Positions 17,907 to 26,935 of a DNA stretch of 64,000 nt are shown one piece after another. The notes below the pieces were generated by a model. That model searched no databases. It was given only the letters and a program-made list of their open reading frames with translations, and was not told where the DNA came from. The DNA comes from Halorubrum sp. CBA1229 (GTDB lineage: Archaea; Halobacteriota; Halobacteria; Halobacteriales; Haloferacaceae). Made by a program: the position numbers and the translations under genes. The DNA lies in contig NZ_CP054586.1 of assembly GCF_003721435.2 (NCBI RefSeq), positions 248,001 to 312,000 of the forward strand. Reading direction: 5' to 3'. Every line of letters begins with the position of its first letter. The first letter of the stretch is position 1.

Positions 17907-18821
17907 ATGAGTCGCTACCGGACAGCCGGCCGTTTCTTGTTGCTGTGTGCGGTCTGGGGGACGGCGTTCATGGCGACGGATGTCGGCCTTACAGATCTCC
18001 CCGCGGTCCCGTTCGCCGCCGTGCGCTTTGATCTCGCTGCCGTGCTGCTGTTCGCCGCCATTCTTGTCTCCGGTGCGGACATCCGTCCCCGGACTCGGGA
18101 TGACTACGTCTACGTGCTCGTCGGCGGTGCTCTCATCATCGGCGCCCACCACGCGTTCCTCTTTGCCGGCCAGCGATACGTTACGGGCGGTGTCGCCGCT
18201 GTGTTGTTAGGGCTCGTCCCCGTGGTGACGCCCGCGCTCACCCGACTCGTCTCCACCGATGAGGAGTTCACATTTGCCACCGCGCTCGGCGTCGCGCTCG
18301 GGTTCGCTGGCGTCGTCGTCATCGCTAACCCCGACCCCGCGAATATCGCGGACAGCGTCCTCGGGGTCGCGCTCGTGCTTGCGTCCGCGCTCGCGTTCGC
18401 CGTCGCCGCAGTCGTCACCCACAGCCGATCGCCGTCGATGCCGTTCCTCTCCACGCAGGCGTGGATGATGGCCGTCGGCGCGATCGTCCTCCACGCAGCC
18501 GTGCTCGTCCTCCCTGGCCAGTCGTTCGCGGCCGCCACATGGACGCCGTCCGCGCTCGGCGCCATCGCGTACCTCTCCGTGGTCGCCGGTGTCGGCGGCT
18601 TTCTACTGTATTTCACACTCCTTGACGAGCTTGGCCCCATCGAAATGAGCTTTATTGAGTATGTGATTCCCGTCTTTGCGGCGCTAGCTGGCTGGCTCGT
18701 GCTCGGGCAGGACGTGACGCCGGCGACCGTCGCCGGGTTCGTGTTCATTCTGGCAGGGTTCATCGCCGCGAAGTGGCGGGCGCTGCGTGGGACATACTGG
18801 CGCGTAGTGACGCCACGGTGA
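17907..18821 (+). CDS. EamA/DMT-family transporter
   Basis: The 304-residue integral membrane protein has about ten predicted transmembrane helices arranged as two EamA repeats. The first begins with FLLLCAVWGTAFMATDVGL, and the second ends with the ELGPIEMSFIEYVIPVFAALAGWLVLGQ segment typical of the family. Members export amino acids, metabolites or drugs. The TrpB gene follows 59 bp downstream on the same strand, so a link to aromatic amino-acid or indole export is possible but only inferred. Confidence 0.88.
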   Translation: MSRYRTAGRFLLLCAVWGTAFMATDVGLTDLPAVPFAAVRFDLAAVLLFAAILVSGADIRPRTRDDYVYVLVGGALIIGAHHAFLFAGQRYVTGGVAAVLLGLVPVVTPALTRLVSTDEEFTFATALGVALGFAGVVVIANPDPANIADSVLGVALVLASALAFAVAAVVTHSRSPSMPFLSTQAWMMAVGAIVLHAAVLVLPGQSFAAATWTPSALGAIAYLSVVAGVGGFLLYFTLLDELGPIEMSFIEYVIPVFAALAGWLVLGQDVTPATVAGFVFILAGFIAAKWRALRGTYWRVVTPR

Positions 18822-18880
18822 CCGTCATCGGGGATTGCTCTTTTGTATGGTTTTTTGAGAATTGAGTACGAGGTTACCCT

Positions 18881-20044
18881 ATGGCGACGCCAGGCCAGTT
18901 CGGTGAATTCGGGGGGCGACATGTTCCAGAACCGCTTGAGGAACCGTTAGCAGAATTAGCTGCTGCGTACGAAGAGGCGATCGCTGATGACGCGTTCATG
19001 GCCGAACTCCGGGATCTGCTGGAACACTTTGCAGGGCGTCCAACACCGGTGTTCTACGCAGAAACCCTCAGCGAACGGTACGGCGCGGATATCTATCTCA
19101 AGCACGAGGATCTTCTCCACGGCGGAGCACACAAACTCAACAACACGCTCGGGCAGGCGCTGCTGGCAAAACGGGCTGGGAAAGACCGACTGATCGCAGA
19201 GACAGGCGCCGGCCAACATGGTACTGCAACCGCGATGGTCGGTGCCCTGTTGAACCTGGATACGACCGTGTACATGGGCCGCCACGACATGCAGCGGCAG
19301 GAAATGAACGTGTTCCGAATGCGGCTCATGGGTGCCGAGGTGAAACCGGTCGATCGTGGCAACCAGGGCCTCGCGGAAGCGGTCGACGCTGCGTTAGAAG
19401 ACTTTGCTGCGAACGTCGCGTCAACGCATTATCTCGTCGGGAGTGTCGTTGGTCCCGACCCGTTCCCGCGGATGGTACGGGAGTTCCAGTCCGTCATCGG
19501 GGAGGAGGCACGCGAACAAATCCAAGACCTCCACGGCGACCTACCGGATGCGTGTGTGGCGTGTGTCGGTGGCGGCTCGAACTCAATTGGCCTCTGGCAT
19601 GCGTTCAAAGACGACGATGTCGCGTTCTACGGCGCTGAGCCGGGTGGTACTGATGACGCGAACCACTCAGCGCCGCTGTCGAAGACAAAGCAAGAGGAAC
19701 CCCAGATCTTCCAGGGAATGAAAACGAAGACCATCGGAGACGATACTGAAAACCACTCGATTTCGGCTGGGCTTGATTATCCGGCGATTGGCCCCGAGCA
19801 TGCCGCGCTCCAAGAGATGGGGCGGGCTGAGTACCACGCTGTCTCAGATGATGAAGCGCTGGCCGCCTTCCGTGAACTGAGCGAAGCAGAGGGGATTATC
19901 CCCGCCTTGGAGCCGGCCCATGCGCTTGCGCTGGCCGCCAAACTGGCTGAGGAAGATCGACACGACACACTGCTCGTGAACCTCTGTGGCCGTGGCGATA
20001 AAGACATGCAAACGGCTGCGGAGCACTTTGATCTCGCAGACTGA
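18881..20044 (+). CDS. trpB: Tryptophan synthase beta subunit, orphan copy
   Basis: The 387-residue protein matches TrpB throughout. It has the N-terminal GQFGEFGGRHVPE, the PLP Lys in HGGAHKLNN (about 85), the catalytic Glu in AETGAGQHG (about 107), the phosphate-binding CVGGGSNSIG (about 227-236) and SAGLDYPAIGPEHA. It condenses indole with serine to tryptophan. The segment before HSISAGLDYP reads GMKTKTIGDDTENHSIS, slightly unusual for the COMM-domain border. No trpA or other trp gene is nearby, so it either serves a distant trpA, uses free indole, or has another beta-replacement role. Confidence 0.92.
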   Translation: MATPGQFGEFGGRHVPEPLEEPLAELAAAYEEAIADDAFMAELRDLLEHFAGRPTPVFYAETLSERYGADIYLKHEDLLHGGAHKLNNTLGQALLAKRAGKDRLIAETGAGQHGTATAMVGALLNLDTTVYMGRHDMQRQEMNVFRMRLMGAEVKPVDRGNQGLAEAVDAALEDFAANVASTHYLVGSVVGPDPFPRMVREFQSVIGEEAREQIQDLHGDLPDACVACVGGGSNSIGLWHAFKDDDVAFYGAEPGGTDDANHSAPLSKTKQEEPQIFQGMKTKTIGDDTENHSISAGLDYPAIGPEHAALQEMGRAEYHAVSDDEALAAFRELSEAEGIIPALEPAHALALAAKLAEEDRHDTLLVNLCGRGDKDMQTAAEHFDLAD

Positions 20045-20078
20045 GCTATCTCTCTGGGAACTCGCCGCTGTCCGTTGA

Positions 20079-20654
20079 CTACAGCTCCTTTTCAAAATGG
20101 ACGAGCTCGTACGATCCAGCGGTTGATGTCCCTGTCTGTTCATACCCCTGCTCGGAATAGAATTCAAGCGCGGCAGACTGCCGTGTTGAAGTCGTCGCGA
20201 GAAGCGTCTCAAAGCCAGTAGCAGCCGCTCGCCGCTCTAGTTCCCTAAGAATTTGCTTGCCATACCCCCGTCGTTGATGCGTCGGGGCGACACGCATTCG
20301 GTGGAGTTCTGCGGCCCCGGGTCTGTCACGTTCGTCGCTGTGACCGGCTTGATTTGGCAGAATCCCACCCATTACGACGAGGAACCCGTCGTAGGTTGTG
20401 AGGTCAGATATTGTGTAAGCCGATTGCTCACCCTCATTTGATAGATCGCCTTGTGACTTTTCGCCGTCGACGGTGCCGACAATGAACGTTCCTCCTGTCT
20501 CAAGATACGCTGTTTCTACTGTCCGGAGATCCCTTGTTCCTGGAACGTCAGCCGGATTGACACCCGTTTCCCGTATCGCCCATTCATGAAGAGACCAAAT
20601 GGCATCGTCATCCCGCGTGTCGTAGGATCGGAGCGACAATTCGTTCGATTCCAC
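20079..20654 (-). CDS. GNAT-family N-acetyltransferase
   Basis: The 191-residue product shows the GNAT acetyl-CoA loop RVAPTHQRRGYGKQIL (about 120-135, Q/RxxGxG/A). It is preceded by strand-forming FLVVMGGILPN and followed by ALEFYSEQGYEQTG near the C-terminus. It transfers an acetyl group from acetyl-CoA to an unknown amine. It faces trpB convergently with a 34-bp gap. Confidence 0.85.
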   Translation of the reverse strand: MESNELSLRSYDTRDDDAIWSLHEWAIRETGVNPADVPGTRDLRTVETAYLETGGTFIVGTVDGEKSQGDLSNEGEQSAYTISDLTTYDGFLVVMGGILPNQAGHSDERDRPGAAELHRMRVAPTHQRRGYGKQILRELERRAAATGFETLLATTSTRQSAALEFYSEQGYEQTGTSTAGSYELVHFEKEL

Positions 20655-20789
20655 ATTATTGGGTGGCGCCTGTCCCCGCTTGAAAATATGGATCGCGAAT
20701 CTCGATCTGAATGCTTCGACTTAGCTGGCGACTCGTCCACCAACCCGTCATCAAGCATGTTGGGGAATACAACAGGACCTCGCCGAGCG

Positions 20790-22694
20790 TCAGTCGTCGG
20801 CAGCAGCAGTCTCTGCCTGCCCCTGCCAGAGGTTCGCATATGTTCCCTCGCCCGCAACCAGTTCTTCGTGCCCTCCCTGCTCGACGATCTGACCCTGATC
20901 CATTACAACAATCTCGTCTGCGTTCTGAATCGTCGACAGTCGGTGGGCAATGATGAACGCGGTTCGCTCCTCGACCAGCCGCTCAAGGCTTTCTTGAATC
21001 AATTCTTCCGTCTCCGTATCAACATCTGATGTGGCCTCATCAAAAACGATGATCTCAGGATCATTAAGCAGTGCCCGGGCGATGGCGAGACGTTGCCGCT
21101 GGCCGCCCGAGAGTTTGACACCTCGCTCGCCGACTTGCGTGTCGTACCCATTAGGAAGATCTTCGATGAACTCGTCAGCCGCGGCGGCCTCAGCCGCCCG
21201 CTCAACCCGAGCGCGGGCGCTTTTGTCAGGCCCGTCTGCCCACTCGGCCTCGAGTGTCTCGCGGTCGCCGTACGCGATATTTTCTGCGACAGTCCCCGAG
21301 AACAGGTACGGATTCTGCTCGACAATAGCGATGGCGTCCCGCAACGACTGTAAATCATACTCCCGGACGTCAGTTCCGTCAACCCGGACGGCCCCGTCAT
21401 CGACATCGTGGAATCGGGGAATAAGTTTCAGGAGTGTTGACTTCCCGGCCCCGGTCGCCCCGGCAAGCCCGATCGTTGTCCCTGCCGGCACATCAAGCGA
21501 GACATCATGTAGGACCGGCTCGCGGTCCCCGTAGGCGAAGGTAACATCTTCGAACGTGACGTCCCCGTCAATCGACGCAGGGGTGTGCGGCGAGTCGGGG
21601 CTCGTAATCGTCGGTTCGCGGCCGAGCAACCCAAACACGCGCTCAGCACTCGATTTCGCAAGCTGGTACTTATTTGCTGACTTCCCGACTCGGCGCATCG
21701 GCGAGTACAGCCGCCGTAACAGGAGGAAAAAGAGCGCGAACCCGCCAAGGGTCAGCACCCCTGCCTCGCCAGGAACGCCGGTGATGATATCAGTGCCACC
21801 GATGTAGAGAACGAGGACGAACACGACGCCGGTTAACAGCCGTAGGGTCGCAAAGAATCCACGTCGGATTCGCAGCGCCGCGACCTTCTCGTCGTGGTAC
21901 GCCTCGCTCTGCGCAGCGACCCGACGCTCCTCAAAACTGTACCGGTCGAACGCTTTAATCACCGCAGCGCCACCAAGGTTGTTCTCGAGTCGCGTGTTCA
22001 GTCGAGCGACGGTCTCGCGAATCGACTTATATCGAGGCTCAATCCAGGTGAGAAACTGGCTACTAGCCAATCCGATGACCGGGACCGGTGCGAGCGCGAT
22101 GAGTGCCAGCTTCGGCGAGTATGTCCACAGGATGATGGCAATCCCGCCGACCGTTGCGATCACGCGGATGAGTTGCCGGAACTCCGTGTTCAGGAACTGC
22201 TCAAGCCGATTAATATCGCTGTTGAGGATCGACATCATACCGCCGGTCTGATGATCGGCGAAGAAATCCATCGAGAGCCGCTGGAGATGGTCGTACGTGT
22301 CGTTTCGCAGATCACGCTGAACCTTCTGGGCAGTCGCTTGAAGCAGATACCGGGACACAAACCGAGCGACCGACCGGACCAGATACGCGAGCACCGCGAT
22401 GAGCACGAGCTGTTCGAGCACCGCGAGGCGAGCCGCTTCGCCGGTGATCTCACCCGGCGGCAGCAAGCCCACGTCGGTCAACAGGCCTGCGTCGGCCGAG
22501 CCGCGGATCGCTCGATCGATTGCAGCCGCGACGACAATCGGTGGGACCAGCCGGGCAAACCTCGTGAGAAACGCCGCAAGCACGCCGAGCGTGAGGGTCG
22601 GCCAATAGCGCTTGGCGTAGCCGAGCAAACTCACCATCGGGTGGCCGTCAACGTTCTCCCGAGCGTGTTCAAACCCGCCGTGGTCGTCTGTCAC
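20790..22694 (-). CDS. ABC exporter, fused permease and ATPase
   Basis: The 634-residue half-transporter has an N-terminal membrane domain with about six helices (residues about 30-340). An ATPase domain follows, with Walker A GATGAGKSTLL (about 415-425), signature LSGGQRQRLAIARAL (about 540-554), Walker B IIVFDEATS and the H-loop AHRLST. This is the MsbA/LmrA-type architecture that exports lipids, peptides or drugs as a dimer. It is divergent from the PadR-type regulator gene at 22805, 110 bp away, which suggests regulation of the pump by that protein. Confidence 0.92.
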   Translation of the reverse strand: MTDDHGGFEHARENVDGHPMVSLLGYAKRYWPTLTLGVLAAFLTRFARLVPPIVVAAAIDRAIRGSADAGLLTDVGLLPPGEITGEAARLAVLEQLVLIAVLAYLVRSVARFVSRYLLQATAQKVQRDLRNDTYDHLQRLSMDFFADHQTGGMMSILNSDINRLEQFLNTEFRQLIRVIATVGGIAIILWTYSPKLALIALAPVPVIGLASSQFLTWIEPRYKSIRETVARLNTRLENNLGGAAVIKAFDRYSFEERRVAAQSEAYHDEKVAALRIRRGFFATLRLLTGVVFVLVLYIGGTDIITGVPGEAGVLTLGGFALFFLLLRRLYSPMRRVGKSANKYQLAKSSAERVFGLLGREPTITSPDSPHTPASIDGDVTFEDVTFAYGDREPVLHDVSLDVPAGTTIGLAGATGAGKSTLLKLIPRFHDVDDGAVRVDGTDVREYDLQSLRDAIAIVEQNPYLFSGTVAENIAYGDRETLEAEWADGPDKSARARVERAAEAAAADEFIEDLPNGYDTQVGERGVKLSGGQRQRLAIARALLNDPEIIVFDEATSDVDTETEELIQESLERLVEERTAFIIAHRLSTIQNADEIVVMDQGQIVEQGGHEELVAGEGTYANLWQGQAETAAADD

Positions 22695-22804
22695 TGTGTT
22701 CGATCACGCTTTCGCGCACAAATATCCGGTGACATGGCACTGTAACCGAGCTACGATGTTCTGGAAAGCGTAGTATTTCAAGTCTCGATAAATCACCCGC
22801 ATCT

Positions 22805-23092
22805 ATGTACGACCTCACCGGCTTTCAGCGCGACCTGCTGTACTTGGTCGACGGGCTCAACGACCCCCACGGGCTCGCGATCAAAGATGAGCTCGACGAG
22901 TACTACGACCAAGAGATCCATCACGGGCGGCTCTATCCGAACCTCGACACCCTCGTCGAGAAAGGACTCATCGAAAAAAGCCAACGCGATAAGCGGACCA
23001 ACGAGTACACCACCACTCGGCGCGGGACCAGAGAAATCGAAGCCCGCGTTGAGTGGGAAGACCAGTACATCAATCGCGACACGGCGGATTAA
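22805..23092 (+). CDS. PadR-family transcriptional regulator
   Basis: The 95-residue product begins MYDLTGFQRDLLYLV and contains the PadR winged helix: GLAIKDELDEYYDQEIHHGRLYPNL is the HTH with the conserved GxLYPxLxxLxxKGLI pattern. It lacks a long C-terminal dimerisation helix. Members sense small molecules and often repress neighbouring exporters; the adjacent divergent ABC exporter fits this. A near-identical paralogue lies at 63662-63943. Confidence 0.88.
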   Translation: MYDLTGFQRDLLYLVDGLNDPHGLAIKDELDEYYDQEIHHGRLYPNLDTLVEKGLIEKSQRDKRTNEYTTTRRGTREIEARVEWEDQYINRDTAD

Positions 23093-23275
23093 CCGCCCCA
23101 ACCGATTCGATAGCGATCCCAGGGCGGTACACGACCATCTCGATCACGCGGGATATTCTATTTCTCTTGGTTGGTGCCCGTCTGCGAGATCGAGCTACAC
23201 GCTTGGTAGCGATGTGGCCAGATCGCTCTGTCTTCCGGCTCATGTCTGGTCGATATCGTGTCGTGGTCGCTGTTG

Positions 23276-23319
23276 TTAACCAACAGTTCCCCGCTCTGAA
23301 CGGTTCCTCTGTTGGTTAA
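23276..23319. repeat. Dispersed long inverted repeat, copy 3
   Basis: Exact arms TTAACCAACA and TGTTGGTTAA with a 24-bp spacer. The right arm includes the polB stop codon (TAA on the minus strand, 23316-23318). The polB coding end and the repeat are physically fused. Confidence 0.85.
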
Positions 23320-25481
23320 TTATTCGCCGGGTTCGTGTACGCCGACAACTCTGGGATCCGCGTCTCTGCGATCTCACGTCGGATCTCCGTCCGATCCCAG
23401 CCGAGCGGTGCCAGCACACTCTCGACAGCTCTGACGAGTCGCGTCTCATAGTACGACGCATCGTACGACGCTATCTCCTCGTGGGCTAACGCGACCCGTG
23501 CTCGCGAGCTTTTCTCGTCGTCGACGACTACGTACTCGATATCTTGTCCCGGGTGAATAGCGAGGTCCTGCTCGCGACCCCGTTTCAACGCAGCCACGTT
23601 TTGGGTATTCTGCGTGTACCCTTCCAGCGGCTTGGAGACACGATTTCGTTCGACGAGCTGCTTGACCGGCACCGTTCCAGCGTGGAGGCGCTTGATGGCG
23701 TCCTGGAGACAGTCGAGGACGGCGTCCGGTGACCGCGTGGCATCGAGCCGGTCGAGACACTCCCGCTGGACGGCCTCGATGAACGGCGGGGTTGAGCGCT
23801 GCCGGGCTTCGATACCTCTGATCTTGAAGTCATCGCCGCCGGCGACCTTTCCGAAGTACTTCGTCAGCGCGCCGGCGTCGCTCTCGCGCTGCGGCACGAA
23901 CGCCACCCAGTCGTAGTGGGCCTCGTGTTCGAGCCGAATCTCGACGCGCTCCGTGATCTCCGTCGCGAGCGTCTCGAGGTCCTCGCGGTCCTCGTCGTCG
24001 CCGTCGGGGTCCGGGGTCACCCAGATGGAGTCGACGATACCGTGGACGACGCGCCAGCCGCCAGCTTCCAGTCGCTGTTTCGCCGTCAGCAGAATCTCAC
24101 GAGCGAACGCGTTGATTGCTTCGTGGCACTCGATGCGGCCGAACTTCGCGTTGCTAAACCCTTGATAGCCGAAGCAGGCGACGAGGATCCACTTCAGCGC
24201 TCCCGACCGTCCCTCGAGTTCCGCCAGACGGTCCTCGTCGGGATCGTCTCGATCCGTCTCGCGACGGATGGCCGCCTTGATCTCGTCGCGAGCGTCGATG
24301 ATCGGCTGTAGCACGTCGACGAGGTACCCCCGCTCGTCGCAGATCGAGTATCCAAGGCCGGGGACGTCGTCGCGGTCGCGGTGGCAGTCACACCGGATGA
24401 CGTCCGGTGAGACGTTCCGGGTACAGATGATGTTCGGGTACAACGAGGAGAAGTCGAGTTCGTGGACGTTCTCGTGGAGGCCGACCTCGGGCGCGAAGAT
24501 GAAGCCGCCACGGTCGGCGTCGTGGAGCGTCCCCATCGGCTTGTAAAACTCGTGACGCCAGGAGTTCCACGGGACGAGGACACCGCGGTCGTGGGCCTCG
24601 CAAATCTGGATCGCCGTGAGGACGTTCCCGATCGACGCCCACGCGAGCTCCTGGACGGGCTTGTTCGAGCGCGACACGAGATCGAGGACGCCCTCAAGAT
24701 TTGTCTCTCCGTAGAAGAACGTGTTCGACTCGTCGATGATCGCCCGCCCGGGCACGTTGTACCGCGCCGGCGAGTGACCGACGCGGCCGTAGCTCGAGTA
24801 CGTCGACCGGCTCGCAAGCTGCTGGTAGCCGACGTCCGGCCACCGACTCAGCGAGAAGTCGTCGACGCCGGCGTCCGTCGCCATCTCGTACAGGGTCGGG
24901 ACGATCTCGCTCGTCGAGCAAACCAAGACATCTGGATCGTGTGCGTCGAGCGCTCTCTGGACAGCCGTGAGGAGATCCGTCGGCGAGCCGATGACAGTGT
25001 CGCCGGCGACGGACAGTTCCTCGTAGACGTCGTTGCTCGTTTCGGTCACTGGGACGCTGAGCCGGAGCGTCGACAGCTCGCTCGCCGGCGTCGGATCGAT
25101 GCCGGTCTCCAGACAGTACCGGAACGCTCGCGAGAAATCGACGTTGAAACAGGCGAGATCGCCGACTGGATGCTCTGATAGGTGGCGTGTCTGTCGCGCA
25201 AGCGGTGTGACGCGGTCGACGTGGTCGACGTCGACAGCGAGAGCAGACTCGCCGTCACGACGAAATCCGGACCGCCGGGATACGATCTCGGTCGCGACGA
25301 CATCCGGGTGTCGTTCATATTGTGCGCGAAGTGGTGTGAGATCGATGTCGGTCTCAGAGTCACGTGCTGCGACGTAAAACCGGGGCGTGTAGTCGTCGCG
25401 GTCGGTCGCGGTTGCGCCGTCGTTGGTCGCTTCCCACTCGAGGACGCGACCATCGTCAAGGAAATCGATTGTGAACGGCAT
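23316..25481 (-). CDS. Family-B DNA polymerase with degenerate exonuclease domain
   Basis: The 721-residue product is a short family-B polymerase. Motif A is ELDFSSLYPNII (Asp about 343). Motif B is LKWILVACFGYQG (Lys about 430). Motif C is GIVDSIWV, where the usual DTDS reads IVDS, so the second, essential Asp (about 484) remains. The N-terminal part has no Exo I DxE (only LRLSVPV at about 139-145), and the Exo II region reads DPDVLVCSTSEIV without the Asn and Asp. Proofreading in cis is therefore probably lost. A separate DEDD exonuclease is encoded at 26936-27592. It probably serves repair, translesion synthesis or plasmid replication rather than being the main replicase. A TATA-containing divergent region with repeat copy 4 lies upstream. 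Confidence 0.88.
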   Translation of the reverse strand: MPFTIDFLDDGRVLEWEATNDGATATDRDDYTPRFYVAARDSETDIDLTPLRAQYERHPDVVATEIVSRRSGFRRDGESALAVDVDHVDRVTPLARQTRHLSEHPVGDLACFNVDFSRAFRYCLETGIDPTPASELSTLRLSVPVTETSNDVYEELSVAGDTVIGSPTDLLTAVQRALDAHDPDVLVCSTSEIVPTLYEMATDAGVDDFSLSRWPDVGYQQLASRSTYSSYGRVGHSPARYNVPGRAIIDESNTFFYGETNLEGVLDLVSRSNKPVQELAWASIGNVLTAIQICEAHDRGVLVPWNSWRHEFYKPMGTLHDADRGGFIFAPEVGLHENVHELDFSSLYPNIICTRNVSPDVIRCDCHRDRDDVPGLGYSICDERGYLVDVLQPIIDARDEIKAAIRRETDRDDPDEDRLAELEGRSGALKWILVACFGYQGFSNAKFGRIECHEAINAFAREILLTAKQRLEAGGWRVVHGIVDSIWVTPDPDGDDEDREDLETLATEITERVEIRLEHEAHYDWVAFVPQRESDAGALTKYFGKVAGGDDFKIRGIEARQRSTPPFIEAVQRECLDRLDATRSPDAVLDCLQDAIKRLHAGTVPVKQLVERNRVSKPLEGYTQNTQNVAALKRGREQDLAIHPGQDIEYVVVDDEKSSRARVALAHEEIASYDASYYETRLVRAVESVLAPLGWDRTEIRREIAETRIPELSAYTNPANN

Positions 25482-25664
25482 TTGTGCAAGTCACCCACCT
25501 TCCCGTCTCTACACCGGAGTCTCGCATAATCGCCGGCGTGTCTGTTCCGGATTTCAGGGAATGGAGATCGTCTTGACAGAAACAGCGTACTCTCGCGGAT
25601 TCGCGCTGTTAACCCCACTTCCAGAATCGTTTCCGAGTTTGTTAGCTGAACCTCCGGTAGCGTG

Positions 25665-25706
25665 TTAACCAACAGAACGACCGTCTCACTGATGACTGTT
25701 GGTTAA
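25665..25706. repeat. Dispersed long inverted repeat, copy 4
   Basis: Exact arms with a 22-bp spacer, in the divergent region between polB (start 25481) and the winged-helix gene (start 25799). Confidence 0.85.
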
Positions 25707-25798
25707 GACTGCTGTGGACAGTCCTCCATATCTTGGATTCGGTGATCAATATACTACCCCACAGATTATTATACCGCTCTCTCGTTGGTTGGCACATA

Positions 25799-26410
25799 AT
25801 GTCCGAGGAGCCGTCCCCGCCCCACCGAATGAGCTCGGATGGCGGCACCGACCACCGTGACGTGAACGACGTCGTCGAAGCAGAATGGATCGAGGAGACG
25901 ACGCCCTTTGAACGAGTGTACGAAGTCATCTCTCGTGTGTACGATCCGCTGTCTGCAGCACAGATCGCCGAGCGTGCCCGCGTCTCATCGACCACGGCGC
26001 GAAAGCACCTGCGAACGCTCGAGAGCGCTGGTGAGGTAACGACATCTCAGGATGGTCAGACGACGCACTACCGACGGTCGGAAACGGCTATCGTCACCGA
26101 ACACGCCCAGTCGCTCCTCGCGGAACGGACGCCCGAAGAGATCGCGTCCGGCATCGCTGATATGAAGGCGCAAATACAAGCGTGGCGCGAGGAATACGGT
26201 GTTGATTCACCCGAGGAATTCGCCCGAGAGCTGGATATCGACGACGCTGACAGCGACCACGGTGCGCTCCTCACAGAATGGCAAACGACGCGGCGTAACC
26301 TCGCGCTCGCACAGGCAACACTCGCGATCGGCGAAGTGAGTCAAACTGGTCACCTCACTGGCACGGATACGGACGACGATGGTAACGGCGATACATCCGT
26401 CGTCGTATGA
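25799..26410 (+). CDS. Winged-helix protein, possible antitoxin partner
   Basis: The ATG at 25799 gives 203 residues; a TATA-like ATTATTATACC at 25765-25775 fits it, so the upstream ATG at 25733 was not used. A winged-helix domain occupies about 35-95, with AAQIAERARVSSTTARKHLRTLESAGEV. A helical region with many Glu and Arg follows to about 180. The C-terminal tail is very acidic. Its stop overlaps the next start by ATGA, so the two are translated together. The pattern of DNA-binding gene plus small overlapping gene resembles haloarchaeal toxin-antitoxin-like pairs, but this is inferred. Confidence 0.75.
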   Translation: MSEEPSPPHRMSSDGGTDHRDVNDVVEAEWIEETTPFERVYEVISRVYDPLSAAQIAERARVSSTTARKHLRTLESAGEVTTSQDGQTTHYRRSETAIVTEHAQSLLAERTPEEIASGIADMKAQIQAWREEYGVDSPEEFARELDIDDADSDHGALLTEWQTTRRNLALAQATLAIGEVSQTGHLTGTDTDDDGNGDTSVVV

Positions 26411-26889
26411 GTGACGACGGAGACCCCACTCCCCATACTCAGCCAGACGAGCAGTCTGAGGTGTTTGGTCCTATCGACGCCGGGGCACTACGGGAAATCC
26501 GAGACCTGTTTGTGGACCTCGAACCGCTGGTCCGGACCGCGTCGTTAGACGACCCGCTGAATCCACAGACACTTTCGGTTGAACTATCTGACGGCGTCGG
26601 AGCGGCGTCAACCGCGCGGATAGACGTCCGGTGGAGTCTCACCGGGAACTACGCCGCACACTACACAGATGCCCGAGACCGGAATTTTCGGTTCGACTGC
26701 CACCCGAAACCTGACGCGCCGCGCCGCCACTTCCATCCACCCCCTGATGCGCCGAGCCGTCCCGTTGACCCATCCTGTATTGCTGTGTCTGAGACCAGCC
26801 TTGTGACGCGCGCGATTCTCCAACGGTGGCGATACGCCTACACGAATGGAACATTCGAGGGACTCAACGACGCAGAAAACCCACCGTGA
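26407..26889 (+). CDS. Small protein with His-rich TumE-like pattern, possible toxin
   Basis: The 160-residue product has a central segment TARIDVRWSLTGNYAAHYTD (about 67-86) followed by FRFDCHPKPDAPRRHFHPPPDAP. This resembles the DVRW...HY...HP...HFH pattern I associate with TumE (DUF6516)-type small toxins. The C-terminal part is helical. It overlaps the winged-helix gene by 4 bp. The toxin function is a hypothesis. The pair sits between polB and its presumed exonuclease and breaks up what may be one module. Confidence 0.55.
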   Translation: MSDDGDPTPHTQPDEQSEVFGPIDAGALREIRDLFVDLEPLVRTASLDDPLNPQTLSVELSDGVGAASTARIDVRWSLTGNYAAHYTDARDRNFRFDCHPKPDAPRRHFHPPPDAPSRPVDPSCIAVSETSLVTRAILQRWRYAYTNGTFEGLNDAENPP

Positions 26890-26935
26890 TATCTTTCTCA
26901 CCGTTCACGACAAGGAGGACGCCACGTTGATCGAG

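Noticed and set aside
23276-23319. Inverted repeat copy 3 as a simple polB terminator
   Set aside because: The same arms occur in upstream and divergent regions (copies 4 to 6) and the loop would be 24 bases. A terminator role alone does not explain the distribution.
25733-25798. Upstream start for the winged-helix protein
   Set aside because: The extension covers the TATA-like element at 25765-25775 and has no conserved residues.
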